A stretch of 64,000 nt of DNA from Sisyra terminalis. Its lineage: Eukaryota > Arthropoda > Insecta > Neuroptera > Sisyridae. The translations under genes were made by a program, and so were the position numbers. Below are positions 12,091 through 23,320 of this stretch, piece by piece (the stretch's first letter is position 1; every line of letters begins with the position of its first letter). The stretch covers positions 9,672,001 to 9,736,000 of the forward strand of contig OY292277.1 of the NCBI GenBank assembly GCA_958496175.1, written 5' to 3'. Under the pieces are notes generated by a model, which searched no databases, was not told where the DNA came from, and was given only the letters and a program-made list of their open reading frames with translations.

Positions 12091-13431
12091 TTTATTAGAG
12101 ATGATAGTAAATTTTTAGAACAATAAGTAGTGAAGTAATTTAATAAATATTTTAAATTAAATTGCAAATATACGCTCACATTTGTGTATACTTGCAATTT
12201 TTGACAAGCACAATTTATGTTGTGGTCCACTTATATGAAAATGTGTTGAGGAACTTTACTTTTTTATCTTTTTTTAGTTTATTTATTTCCGGATTCTCTA
12301 TTTTTGTTCTACAGAAAACAAGTCTAGTTGGTTGGAATTACAAAAAATCCTAGAGAAAATCGTTGCTAGTCGATTTAGTAACTTTGATTCTTACTGAGTT
12401 GCAGTTGGTATATGAACTAATTTAACGCGGCCTTAGTGGGGTATTGCAGCTTCAGTCAAACTAATAATACTATTTTTTTAAAAATAATCATCAAAAAAAT
12501 TACCAATTTAAATGAGTTTTCCCAATTTTTAAAATTTCTAGTTCACGTTAAAGTGGTTACATTGTTTGGTGACGTTGGTTTTCTGTTTTAATTTTCAAAT
12601 AATTTCTGTTTGATTTTCGAAAGATTCTTCAAAAAAATGGACGGCGCGTGATTTTAAACAATATTCATTAAATAATTGTGTGTTGTAAAACTCATTAAAT
12701 ATTGGAAAGCATAGGATATTGTAATGATTCGGATGAGTTTATTTTAACAGTGATAATTTCGTCAAAATTAGATCAATCAGATAAATATGTATGGTATGTA
12801 CTAGTTAGACTATAAAATCAATTTACACAACTCAAGTTTAACAAAGATAATTTCAAATTTGATTTAATAAGACTAATGCTATGTTAAGTGGCGAACTATT
12901 TGTCGACAATGTGGTATTTGGTGGATGACAAGAATTACGTTTTCTTTTCGAAAAGTTAGAAATTGAAATATCGAATTTTTTTAAACATTTAAATTGGATA
13001 GCTTTGTTGACGTAAAACGTAGATGTCGCTAGATGTCGCCGCGTCATCTGTTATGCACTTTATTTTTAAATTTCAATGTGATTTTTAAATGCAAATTTAT
13101 TATATTGAACGACGACATTAAGCTATAATCGACTCAGCATTATCTATATATTTGATCAAAACAAAGAATTCAATGTTTTTATGGAAATTATTCTTCTTAA
13201 TTCATTAAAATTAGCTCGCTTCGTATAGTCGCCATATTTGATTTGTTCATTTGAAATTCAAACTTGAATTCTGTTCGTCAAATTTTAATTGTCAAAATGT
13301 TTAAATTTAATTTGACTTTAGTCAAAGTTTGGATTTGAAATCATGTCGATCGGCCGCACGGAAAAGTTTGATATTTTTTAAAGTAATATGTTTTTGAATT
13401 TCTTAGGTAATGTTAATCTTTGAAAGTAATT
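12091..13431. promoter_or_regulatory. Shared CSN4/LIN-54 upstream region
   Basis: These 1.34 kb lie between two divergent start codons and must hold both promoters and any 5' untranslated exons. A 3' splice-like site (tttcttag|gtaatg) ends at 13406, so LIN-54 may have an upstream non-coding exon. No TATA box, recognised factor site or repeat could be called with confidence. Confidence 0.4.
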
Positions 13432-16400
13432 ATGGAAGATTCTACGAATTTAACTGCTTTGAAACGCGATATCGAAGACATTGAGAATCTTCAAGCTGAG
13501 CTGCTGACCATGGACACGGAAGAAGAAGTCGATGCTAGTAAGTATTAAAAAGTATTAAATCTCTTCTTTGACTTACCAAAAAATAACAATAAACAGATTT
13601 AAACGGCGTGACCGAATTAAAAGGAATAAAACAGGAGAAACCTGATTTCGGATCGGATATCATTGAAGTAGAAATTGAAACAGAACACGCCGCCGAAGAA
13701 ACCAATTCAGAAGTGAAAGAATTAGTCAAACCCATAGTAACATCAACACCGTTAAAAGCCATCGCCCCGAAACCATTCGTTGCAGTCCCAAAAACCAGCA
13801 AAACCAATCTTATTTCTCCCGGAGGACAACAAATTGTCCTTCTACAATCTCCCGGTAAATGTCCAAACCAATTTCTCTTGGTCGTCAATTAATATTTGTT
13901 TTTTTACTTTAGGAGGAACTGCTAATGCGGTGAGCCTCACCACCGGGCAACCCATCAAAATTCTCACCCAATCTGGACAACCGGTGAATCTATCCCAATT
14001 TCAGACGGGCCGTTCTCCCACGTTGATAAAATCCAGCGATGGACATTATATTTTTCGACCTATGCCTCCTACGAAAACGGCCGTTACAGCAGCCTCGAAT
14101 ATCGTAAAACAAGCGACAGGTTTAAAACAACGAATTGTTCCGAGCGGAGTTGTACAACAGAAGAAAATCATTGTCTCATCGGGACAAGCTACAAAAGTAA
14201 ACTAGTTTTCTATCGATATTTTTTTTTGCTCCCATGCCGAAATTTTATTGGGAATACTTCAAAAAAAAATCCCTGAATTTTTAATTAAAGATTTTTTTTC
14301 TTTCTATTCCGTTTTTCGTCGGTTCTATTTATTATGTTACATAGTTTTTATCAGATTTTTCGAAAAATGAAATTATTTTTGGGTAAACCTTGAATCGAGC
14401 TTCCTAAAATGAAGTTTTAATGAGGAATATCCGTTAGTCCAGAAACATGTTATTTCTGTCGTGTTAAAAAAGTCATTTTAAAGTTATTAAAGGTATTTTA
14501 ATCCTTACCACTCCAGAGCATTTTTCATATGAAATTTTAGCAAATCCAAGCATTTAAATGCAAAAATATTAGAAAAAATTAGAATACTTTTAAAAAATTG
14601 AAAGAAAAATTTCCAGTGAAATAATGAATAAAAAGTTTTAAGTAAGTTTAAGAATTATATATTTATTGTCATATAAATTTGTTAATCGGAGTTAATCGGC
14701 GACATTGGAATTGTTTAAATTTCTCTATGTTGCCGTAGCGGCGCCAACGGAGTTGTAAGGGTTAAATGTAACGATTTCAAAATGTCTTTAATAACTTTAA
14801 ACGACTTCTAACGGGTTTTTTGAACATTTAAAATGCTTTTTTTTAACAGGGTGAATTTTGAACTTAGTTTTTGTTTTCAATTTTCCGGTGATCAGAAAAA
14901 AAAATGGTATATCTGTTTTTATAATCGTGTTGCTTGGAATAAGTTCGTCATTTTGATTCGTCACTTGAAATAAGTTTTAGGAAAATAATTCCATATTGGT
15001 TTTCTTGAATTTTCCGACTTCTTAGTTCTTCAAGTTATTAACATTTTCGTGCAAAAAATTTCGTATATTTACGGCTGATATAATGAATTGTTTTCCCAAT
15101 TTATTGAGATTTCTCAATTTATCATTAGACCCCTATTTTTCACCCTTAAAAGATTCCTATTAAATAATAAAAAATATTAAAATCGCGCAATATATACATC
15201 CAAAAAAAAAAGTGTTAAATTTTGATCTCCCTCTTTTCGTCGGTTAAAATTATCGTTATTGATTGTTATTGTGTTCATTGTAATATTAAATATTTCAAAA
15301 TTGTATTGTAAATCACTTCTGGAAATCAGTCTAGTCGTTTCTTTGGCATTGGCTTTAAACAGTTGTGAATTGAAATCGTAAGCCTCCACTAGGACTTTTC
15401 AATGATGGAATTTTCGTAAAATCATAATTTTTCCTATAAAGATTCTTAGTAAAAAAAAAATTTTTTTTGCAGCCTGAAACTGGTGGACAAATGGTTAAGA
15501 TAATCACAAGCTCGGCAAATACGTTGACCAGCCCGACCAAGACAATTAGCATTGAACAAGCCAAGGAAATGGGATTGCTAAACGACTCTCAAATTCAACA
15601 GCTTCTACCCCAAGGAGTTGGCAAACAAATCATCCTGAACAAAACCCAAGTGAAGCCTCAACTAATCAAAGTGGCCTCCAATCAAGTTTCCAAATCTCCG
15701 GCGAAAATTTTACCAGCTCCTCGACAAAAAGTGATTATCAAACAAGGTGGTCAACTGAAAACGGGAATTATCAATACGCCTCCCCTACTAAGAATTCCTG
15801 CCGGACAATTGAATTCGGCGGCCGGACAAATTCATCAAATTAGTATACCTGGACAGGCGGTAAATTAGAATTATAAAAAGCGTTAGATTTTTTTTTAAAT
15901 AAATAATTTTAGGTACAATATGTGAGGCTTGTGAATGCATCGCCATCGTCTGTAACCACGGCTGCAACTACTGTCGCGACTAGTGTGAGTTCTTTGATTC
16001 GGTCAACGGCGGTCGTAACAGGAGCAACTACAACAACCACGACATCCAATTCCCAAGTTCAAACTCAACCGAAATTGTCTACTGTTGTACCAGTCGCTTT
16101 AATAAATCGTGGCACAAACAATGCGGGTGTTATAAAAGTTTTACCAATAAGTAGTGCTAGCCAAACACCAATTCGACCGGTGGCACCTAAAACTTCAACC
16201 ACTCAACGAGTTTTAGTGCCATCAACAGCGGCAAGTACGGCAAAAATATCCGTTTCCACACCAGTAACGACCATTCAAGGTATATTTTAAATTCAACAAT
16301 GAAAATTCAAAAATTCAAATTGACAAACTTATAGGAACCACTTTAATACCCACAAGTCCTGTAAATCAGTCGATTGTAATGGTACCAACGCAATATGTAC

Positions 16401-19400
16401 AACTATCACCCGACGTGAGTCGATCAAATGTGCCCAAGACTACCATAAAAATGGAAGCAATAAAACGGGAGATTGTCACCAGTCCGGAACCATCTCCACG
16501 CAATTCACTAAGTGGTCTCGATTCGAATGGACTACGTCCCCGAAAGCCCTGTAACTGTACAAAATCGCAGTGTTTAAAACTGTACTGTGACTGTTTTGCG
16601 AACGGAGAATTTTGTAATATGTGCAACTGTGTCCATTGTTTTAATAATCTTGAAAATGAGGAAAATCGGCAACAGGCGATCAGAAATTGTTTGGAGCGTA
16701 ATCCGTCAGCGTTTCGACCGAAAATTGGGAAAGGAAAAGATTTGGGCGATCAGGCCATACGGCGGCACACCAAAGGATGCAACTGCAAACGATCGGGATG
16801 CTTAAAGAATTATTGTGAATGTTATGAGGTGGGTTTGGAAAATATATAGGAAAAAAAAACAATTTTATAGTGGAAAATAATTTTAGGCTAAAATTGCTTG
16901 TTCGAATAATTGTAAGTGTTTTGGATGTCGAAACATTGAGGAATCGTTGGAGAAGAAAACCTTACGACCGATTGCACCAATGATCAATTTTGATATTCTT
17001 GAACAATTGGGAATTAAATCGCCTGGGAAATTAACGACATTGCCTACCATTAAAAATTCTTTGAGTTCTTCAACACAACCTGATGCAAATTACCGTCCGA
17101 CTGTAGTAAATAATTCAAAGTAAGAATGAATATTCATAAAATGAATTAATCGGTATTGTAAAGTAAACCTTCAGTTCTCGTATAATTCGTAGAATTGATG
17201 GTTTGGTCCGAAAATTAGTTATTAACGTTAATTTGGAGCTTAGTTATTAACATACAGTGTAATCTCACTAATCCGACATTATTAAATACCGGAGACTGCC
17301 GGATTATTGGAATGTTCGGATTACTGGATTATAGTGAAAAAGTCATAGGTAATGAATAAAATAAAGGGGAAATACATGTATATACAGGTATGAGAGGCGA
17401 GAAAGGCGTGGGTGGAGAGTGCCGGATTATTGGACGCGCCGATCTATCGAAGTGCCGGATTAGTGAGATTATACTGTAATAAAAAAAAAGCTTTTCTATA
17501 AACAGTTATATATTAAGGGTGGATCACCGTCAGAAAAAAAAAATTTCGATTTTTTTTTTCATAAATGTCTTCTTATAACATTCAAGAATAACGTGTTAAA
17601 AGGATTTGTCGATATTCGAAATATTTCGAGTTATAGACCTATATATACATATATACATGCGCTCCGCTGAGCAGCTGCTAAGCAGGTGTTTTTCTACGCG
17701 CTCTCTTTCTAACTTCTATTGTATAAATTCCTTTGTTAATGAAATAAAAACATCTTAGTTTCAAGTTGAGAACCTCTGTAGATGTATTTTAAATACGTTT
17801 TTCTCGAAATCAACTTTTTAAAACTGGGAGACAAGATTTCTCAGAAACTATCCGACGGATTGACTGGAAACTGGAGATTGTTATAGTTCAATATGTTTTC
17901 TTGGTACTGAACCTCTGAAATTGGCCAAACCTCTCCCCCCTCAAAGTGGAAGAGGGGGAAAGGTCCAAAAAAAGTTCGTTTTTTTTAACTTTTTTTTCAA
18001 AGTCGCGCCATTTTGTGAATTTTCAACTTTTTTCGGATTTTCGAGGCTTAGTACCAAGAAGATGCATTACCAAAACCTACATTCTTTGGAAAATCATGAT
18101 CCGACTTCCGGTTTCCAAGAAAACTTGTCTCCCGTTTGCCTCCTCATTTTTGAGGACCTTTTTTAAAAGCGCTGTAAAAGGGGGGGGACATATCGGGGTA
18201 AATAAAAAAAATAGTTCAAAACTTCAACTTTTACATGCCGAAGACCGTTTTTTAATATCTCTAAAAAAAAATGGAAGTAGTTTTAAAAGTCATTTTTTTT
18301 TACGTTCTGACGATGATCCACCCTTAAGTCAATTTTGAGGAAAATATACAAAGTATCTAATCAAACTTTTTGGATTTGGGACAAATCATAAATTTCCCAA
18401 CGTTTTTTTCGAATAAATAACCTAACTAAAAATCGATATTGAGAAATTTCCTTGGACAAATTAGAAATTTTTTTTGGTTGCAAATGGATTTTTTTTAAAA
18501 AAAATATTGTGGATACTTAAGTTGTCTTCCACGTAGGCAAGACGAAAATGAAGAATACAATTTTTTGATGTCTCCCTTAGTTTACGAAATATCGATCCCT
18601 AAAAATGGAAAAAATTATTTGATTTTGTACACTTTCTTAGACGGATTTCTCAAAATTTTCATGGAAAAAAAAGGTAAATGTTTACAACTGTAGCTCCATC
18701 AATTGTTTGTGAAAAAAAAAAAACATAAACAAGGGGTCCAGGGGCGAAGTTCCGGTGAGGGTTTGGGTGCATCGCCCATATCTGGCAATATTGCATTTTC
18801 GACTTTGTTTCTATTTTTTTCATCTTTTCATCTAATTTTTTGGGGGCTTCGCCCCTCACCCCCCATCGGGACTTCGACTATGGACCCCTTGTTTATGTTT
18901 TTTTCCACAATCATTTGATGGAGCTACAGTTGTAACCATTTACTTCTTTTTTTTTCATGAAAATCTTGGGAAATCCGTTTAAAAAAGTGTAAAAAATCAA
19001 TTAATTTTTCCATTTTTAAGGGGTCGATATTTCGTAAACTAAGCGAGATATCAAAAAATTTTATTCTTCATTTTTTTTCGTCGAGATTTATAAGAATTCG
19101 TCAAAACATCGTGGTGCCGGAAGAATCGTAGTATCCCCTTTACGTAGACCGAAGATAGGATATTTGTCATTAATATAAGGGCCACATTTTTATTTATTAA
19201 TTTATTATAATTTTCAGGCAACCTTTTACATTTATGACGACGGAGGTAATCGAGGCTACCGTGCAATGTTTGTTGGCGAGCGCCGAATTGGCCGTCAGAA
19301 ACGAACTACCACCAGCGCGGGCCGAAAAGCAAGTACTTGAAGAATTCGGCCGCTGCTTGGTGGAAATAATCCAAACTGCTCACAATGAATCCGGAGAGAG

Positions 19401-19410
19401 TACCTCATAA
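13432..19410 (+). CDS. lin-54: LIN-54/Mip120, tesmin-type CXC DNA-binding protein
   Basis: This is the DNA-binding subunit of the MuvB core of the DREAM/dREAM complex, which binds CHR-type promoter elements and controls cell-cycle genes. Exons are 13432-13537, 13597-13854, 13913-14196, 15473-15859, 15913-16279, 16335-16828, 16887-17119 and 19218-19410. All are GT-AG and sum to 2322 nt, or 773 aa. The two cysteine-rich CXC motifs are intact: [15 protein letters not shown] at about residues 540-569 and [15 protein letters not shown] continuing into [10 protein letters not shown] at about 616-646. They are joined by the [10 protein letters not shown] linker. The N-terminal half is low-complexity (Q, T, S, V). 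The last exon encodes the conserved helical tail with [12 protein letters not shown]. The 2.1-kb last intron holds three transposon-like elements. Confidence 0.96.
17255..17476. mobile_element. pogo-like MITE with TA target site
   Basis: The termini CAGTGTAATCTCACTAATCC and GGATTAGTGAGATTATACTG are inverted with few mismatches and flanked by TA on both sides (17253-17254, 17477-17478). The CAGT...ACTG ends with a TA duplication are typical of pogo-type Tc1/mariner elements. It is 222 bp, with no transposase. A diverged relative is nested at about 6540-6746. Confidence 0.82.
17517..18323. mobile_element. TTAA-flanked element (piggyBac-like target site)
   Basis: The inverted ends are GGGTGGATCACCGTCAGA and TCTGACGATGATCCACCC. 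They are bounded by TTAA at 17513-17516 and 18324-18327. The TTAA duplication is what piggyBac-type (and Kolobok) transposons make. The interior ('tttttctcgaaatcaacttt') resembles the interior of the element at 61750-62479. No transposase can be read. Confidence 0.75.
18539..19083. mobile_element. Palindromic element in LIN-54 last intron
   Basis: The arms at about 18539-18725 and 18895-19083 are inverted copies. Shared blocks include 'gatggagctacagttgtaa', 'aaacataaacaaggggtcc' and 'agtttacgaaatatcgat'. The centre carries a second small hairpin around 'ggggcttcgcccctcacc'. A diverged relative lies at about 42860-43285. It ends about 135 bp before the last LIN-54 exon. Confidence 0.7.
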
Positions 19411-20020
19411 ACGTACAGATTTCGACTGCCACTTAGAATTTAACATAATTTATCATGTCAAGATTTTATTTCAAATAATTTTATTAAGTTTCATTTAGTT
19501 AACTAAATTGTTTATCATAACAAGCAATCAAAGAAACACTATTATTAATTAATAAGTAATCTAATGGATTTCCGCCTTGAAAAAATTAACTCAAGATTTT
19601 ATCCAAAAACAAAACTTTTATTTATAAGTTTACTTCTTGTATTTATCAGTTTAACACAAACAAGTGTATAGTTTAAAGAATTATGTGAAACGAAGTTACA
19701 GTTTTTTTTTTTTTTGATTTATTAAGATTTTAGTCAAATATTTATTGCAAATATATTAGATGATATATTTAATTAGAAATTTCTATTACATTAACTGATC
19801 TAAACGGAAAATTTTTTGGATTCAAGGAAAAAAATGTGCAAATATTGATTGAATATTATTACATTTTTTTTTTGTTATTTTATAGTCAGGACATTTATTA
19901 AAAAGAAAAACAATGAATTTTAGCAAAAAATTTAATTAAGATTGAAACATATATTTAGATATAATGTAAATAATAACGAGTGTATTACAATTACAGTTAT
20001 AAAACAATAGGGTTTTTTTG
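19411..20020. other. Convergent 3' ends of LIN-54 and ZCCHC9-like gene
   Basis: The stops are 610 bp apart. A minus-strand AATAAA (TTTATT at 19893-19898 on plus) can end the ZCCHC9-like transcript. No canonical plus-strand AATAAA for LIN-54 was found close to its stop. The region is otherwise AT-rich and featureless. Confidence 0.5.
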
Positions 20021-21511
20021 TCAAAACTTGACGATTTTTCTTTTTTGATGGAATGGCTTTGGTTTTGTTGGGGGTTGGTGGTCATCGATTGAATCTAAAG
20101 GTTGTGATGATGATATACTGGGAACAGTGAGCGTGTTTTTCTCTTGTTGAACTTGAAACTGGGGACAGTCTTTTTTCAAGTGGGTGACATCTCCGCAGAC
20201 TCGACAAGCTCCGCCTTTGGGATAAAGTCCTTTGGGATTATCGGGACATTGACGTGATATGTGTCCGGATTCTTTGCAGATGAAGCACGTGGCGAATTTG
20301 TAGTTGTCGTCGCGCACTACTTTGCACTCGAAATGCGTGTGTTCGGTGGAACCACATTTGAAACAAATTCCCGTTCCCGACGTGGCGACGATGGACTCTT
20401 TGTTGGAATCGAGATTTGGACATTCGGAGAGGACATGTCCAGCACGTCTGCAAATAAAGCAGACTTTTTTGCGTTCGCGAGTTAGGGCTTTTTCGGCTTT
20501 GCGGCGTTCCAGTTTCATGGTACGGTTGACTTCGTTCATAGGGATTCCTTTGTTGATCATATCGGATTTTAGGGACTTTAAGCGTGTGGCGTCGGTCTTT
20601 TTGATTGGGAAGCCCTGGAATTTTTCGAGTTCGATTCGATTGTTGTCGATCATTATGTAATCGGTGGGGATTCTTTTTGGATCTTTTGGGTTGAAATTAG
20701 GATTTTTTTGACTTTGTGAATGAGATTTTTGTTTAAATTTATTATCCTTTTTGTCGTTTTTTTTAAATTTATTTGGTGTTTTCAATTCAGACTCAGATTT
20801 TTCTGAATTTTTTTCTTGTATAACATTTGATTTATTTTTTTTGTCTAATTTCCGTTTCTTCTTATCTGGCTTTATATCATTTGCAGATTTGTCTAAACTT
20901 TCTTCAGGCAAACTTTTATCAACTTCAACAGTTTCTTCTTCCAATTGCCTCTTTTTCCCCAACTTGTCATTTCCTATTTTCACTTTAGATGTCTCTAATG
21001 TTTTTTCACCAGATTGGCGCTTTTTTGATTTCTTCTTCTCTAACTTTTCCAAACCAATATCTTCCACTTCCCAATCATCAATTTTTGTTTTTTTCTCACA
21101 TTTTTCTTCATTAGACTTAGTAAGTGATTTTAACACATCTTTCTTTAATTTTTCAAACTGCTTATCCGTTGCGGGGTCATCCACTTCGTTACAAAATGCA
21201 TCGATTTCCGCATCCAAATTGTCCTCCGAAATCTTCGACTTTTTCTTCTTACCCTCCACTTCTACCACTTGTTTTCTGGGAGATTCATCCGCAAATGCAG
21301 ACCAGATCGTCTTGACGGGTTTCTTTTTTTCTTTCAGAAAAGAATTGTAGTTTTCTAGTCGCTTTTCTTCAAATTCTTTACGCTTCTTTTCGATCTCGAT
21401 ATCTTTCTGTTTTTTTAACAATTCTTCTTTCATGGTTTTCCAATCAGTTGCTTCTTCAGGAAATCGTTTATTGGACGCTTTGGAGCCTTCGGCTCTAGCA
21501 AATCGAGTCAT
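20021..21511 (-). CDS. ZCCHC9: Zinc finger CCHC domain protein 9-like (ZCCHC9)
   Basis: This is a likely nuclear/nucleolar RNA-binding protein of the ZCCHC9 family, single exon, 496 aa. Four intact CX2CX4HX4C zinc knuckles lie at about residues 351-364, 383-396, 409-422 and 436-449. Family marks are MTRFARAEGS...ATDW at the start, GTGICFKCGSTEHT, QCPDNPKGLYPKGGACRVCG and the terminal KIVKF. Between the start and the knuckles lie roughly 250 residues rich in K, E, D and S with many KKxK clusters. This makes it much longer than the roughly 270-aa vertebrate protein. The long basic/acidic stretch suggests nuclear localisation but is poorly conserved in type. Its start is only 195 bp from the stop of the next minus-strand gene. 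Confidence 0.9.
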   Translation of the reverse strand: MTRFARAEGSKASNKRFPEEATDWKTMKEELLKKQKDIEIEKKRKEFEEKRLENYNSFLKEKKKPVKTIWSAFADESPRKQVVEVEGKKKKSKISEDNLDAEIDAFCNEVDDPATDKQFEKLKKDVLKSLTKSNEEKCEKKTKIDDWEVEDIGLEKLEKKKSKKRQSGEKTLETSKVKIGNDKLGKKRQLEEETVEVDKSLPEESLDKSANDIKPDKKKRKLDKKNKSNVIQEKNSEKSESELKTPNKFKKNDKKDNKFKQKSHSQSQKNPNFNPKDPKRIPTDYIMIDNNRIELEKFQGFPIKKTDATRLKSLKSDMINKGIPMNEVNRTMKLERRKAEKALTRERKKVCFICRRAGHVLSECPNLDSNKESIVATSGTGICFKCGSTEHTHFECKVVRDDNYKFATCFICKESGHISRQCPDNPKGLYPKGGACRVCGDVTHLKKDCPQFQVQQEKNTLTVPSISSSQPLDSIDDHQPPTKPKPFHQKRKIVKF

Positions 21512-21706
21512 AATGAATATTTAAAAAAATTATGTTCAAATATTTACAAAAACGTGCCACTGTTAGGATTCCATAGACTGTTTATAAGGTTAAGTTTATC
21601 TGCCACCATCATGAATATAGCTACATGTAACACTAAAATTAAATTTAAAAATTCTTAAAAACTAAACTTTCTAAACTTATTTTATAAATAACTACTGAAA
21701 GCTTTT

Positions 21707-22363
21707 TTAAAATTCAAAATTTAAATTAATTTTCTTTATGTCATCTAAAATCTCAACGCATTTGGGATTTTGAAGAACGTCCTGATTTGCAAGTAGCATT
21801 TCTTGTATGATATATTTTTTGGTTTCAATTAAATTGCACTTATGTTTAACTTCATCAGCAATTTGTGGAGTAGAAAGCTTATAATTTTCATCGTTTTGTA
21901 AATAATTTAACTTTGATTTGTGTTCCAAATGCGAGGCCTTCAATTGTATCAACTTTTTGCATTCTTCTTGCGTCTCATTCCGCAATTTTCTTAGGGCAAT
22001 ATCGTTTTTTATAGTTTTATTCAGAATGATTAATAAGTCCTCTACATTTGGATCATCGTTTGCTGTTAAGTTTTTTTCCAGATCCATTGATAGCAGACCT
22101 TTATCGGAAAGATGGTCGGTGATTTCTTTGAGATCCAATTCATTTGTGTATTGGCTTTCACTCAGTTGAAGAGCTTTGGAGTCTGGTTTGGTAGTTTTTG
22201 AATTCTGGATATTGGCAGTAACAGAGAGGAAGCGATTTATCACCAAATTTTCGGTGTGTTCTTCAATATTACACAAATCATCGTCGGCGGAATCGATGAC
22301 AAAATTATCTAAAATGTTTGCGGAACCCATTTGTTGTTTCATACTTCCGCGTACTTTACTCAT
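21707..22363 (-). CDS. Coiled-coil protein, possibly CENP-H-like
   Basis: The 218-aa single-exon frame begins MSKVRGSMKQQMGSANIL. The first 100 residues are acidic and polar. Residues about 105-200 have the leucine/isoleucine heptad spacing of a coiled coil (LIILNKTIKNDIALRKL, KLIQLKASHLEHKSKL). The tail YIIQEMLLANQDVLQNP...EILDDIKK resembles in layout the C-terminal segment of the kinetochore protein CENP-H (a hydrophobic helix, a short break, then a final helix). I cannot confirm that assignment. It ends 195 bp before the ZCCHC9-like start on the same strand. Codon use and intact length support a real gene, with no zinc, catalytic or membrane motif. Confidence 0.6.
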   Translation of the reverse strand: MSKVRGSMKQQMGSANILDNFVIDSADDDLCNIEEHTENLVINRFLSVTANIQNSKTTKPDSKALQLSESQYTNELDLKEITDHLSDKGLLSMDLEKNLTANDDPNVEDLLIILNKTIKNDIALRKLRNETQEECKKLIQLKASHLEHKSKLNYLQNDENYKLSTPQIADEVKHKCNLIETKKYIIQEMLLANQDVLQNPKCVEILDDIKKINLNFEF

Positions 22364-22594
22364 TGTATAATTAAATGAAAATATTTCAATTTAATGAAAA
22401 CGTATATAATAAGAATCGATAAAAAACTATCAACACCGAAAACACGCACAAACAATTTTCAACTTGTCAAACAAATAACCGCCACATTTGAACGTATAGT
22501 TTTCTACCTTACCAACTTTTAATTTTTTAACTTTTAAAAGTATATAAGAAAAAAAAATTTCGTCAGAAGAAAACCGTAAATTAATTTCAAAACA

Positions 22595-23320
22595 TTTCTT
22601 TAAGGATGCCAATCGAAAGTATACGTTCATCTGTGCATTTTGTGCCAATTTTTCCGAAAACAAAGCTCTTTTAAGGGATGAAATCGACGATCAAAGTGCC
22701 AGAAGAACTCATCAACCCCTCTAATCTTTAACCACTTGTAACATCGTTGTATAAGGAATGATTTTCGAACCAAGGGCAGTTTCGTGTTCGTAACAATGTT
22801 CCAAACGATAATATAATAATCTTTTTCGAATTCGAAACATAAAATTTTTCAGTTAAAAAAAACCGTGGGTTAACCATCGTTGATTTTTCACGAAAATGGT
22901 CAAAATTCAAAAAAGTTTTTTTAGTATGCCAATCGAAAGTATAAGTCCATCTGTATTTGCTGTGCAAATTTTTCCATAAACAACCCACGTTTAAGGGATA
23001 AAATAGACCACCAAAGTCGAAGAAGAAATCGTAAATCCCATTAAAACTTCAAGGGCTTATAAAATCGTCCCATAAGGGATGCTTTTCGAACAAAGGGCAG
23101 TTTCCTATTCGTAACAATGTATAGAACGATAATATAACAATCTCTATCGAATTCGGAACACAAAATTTTTTCCCCAAAAAAAAAACCGTGGGTTAACCAT
23201 CGTTGATTTTTCACGAAAATAGTCAATTTTCAAAAAGTTTTTTTTGGGATGCCAATCGAAATAATAAGTCCATCTGTACATGCTGTGCAAATTTTTCCGA
23301 GAACAAACTACGTTTAAGGG
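22595..23320. repeat. Left outer satellite monomers (about 320 bp)
   Basis: The marker 'atgccaatcgaaagta' or a close variant recurs at about 22606, 22925 and 23248, giving a period near 320 bp. Other shared blocks are 'catctgta...tgctgtgcaaatttttcc', 'cgaacaaagggcagttt' and 'gttaaccatcgttgattttt'. Monomers diverge from each other by roughly a tenth or more by eye. They are mirrored by the array at 31200-32280. Confidence 0.8.

Noticed and set aside
13535..13888. 117-aa minus-strand frame over LIN-54 exon 2
   Set aside because: It is an antisense shadow. The plus strand joins in phase with the neighbouring LIN-54 exons.
20751..21350. 199-aa plus-strand frame rich in S and F
   Set aside because: It is the antisense shadow of the lysine/glutamate-rich part of the ZCCHC9-like gene.
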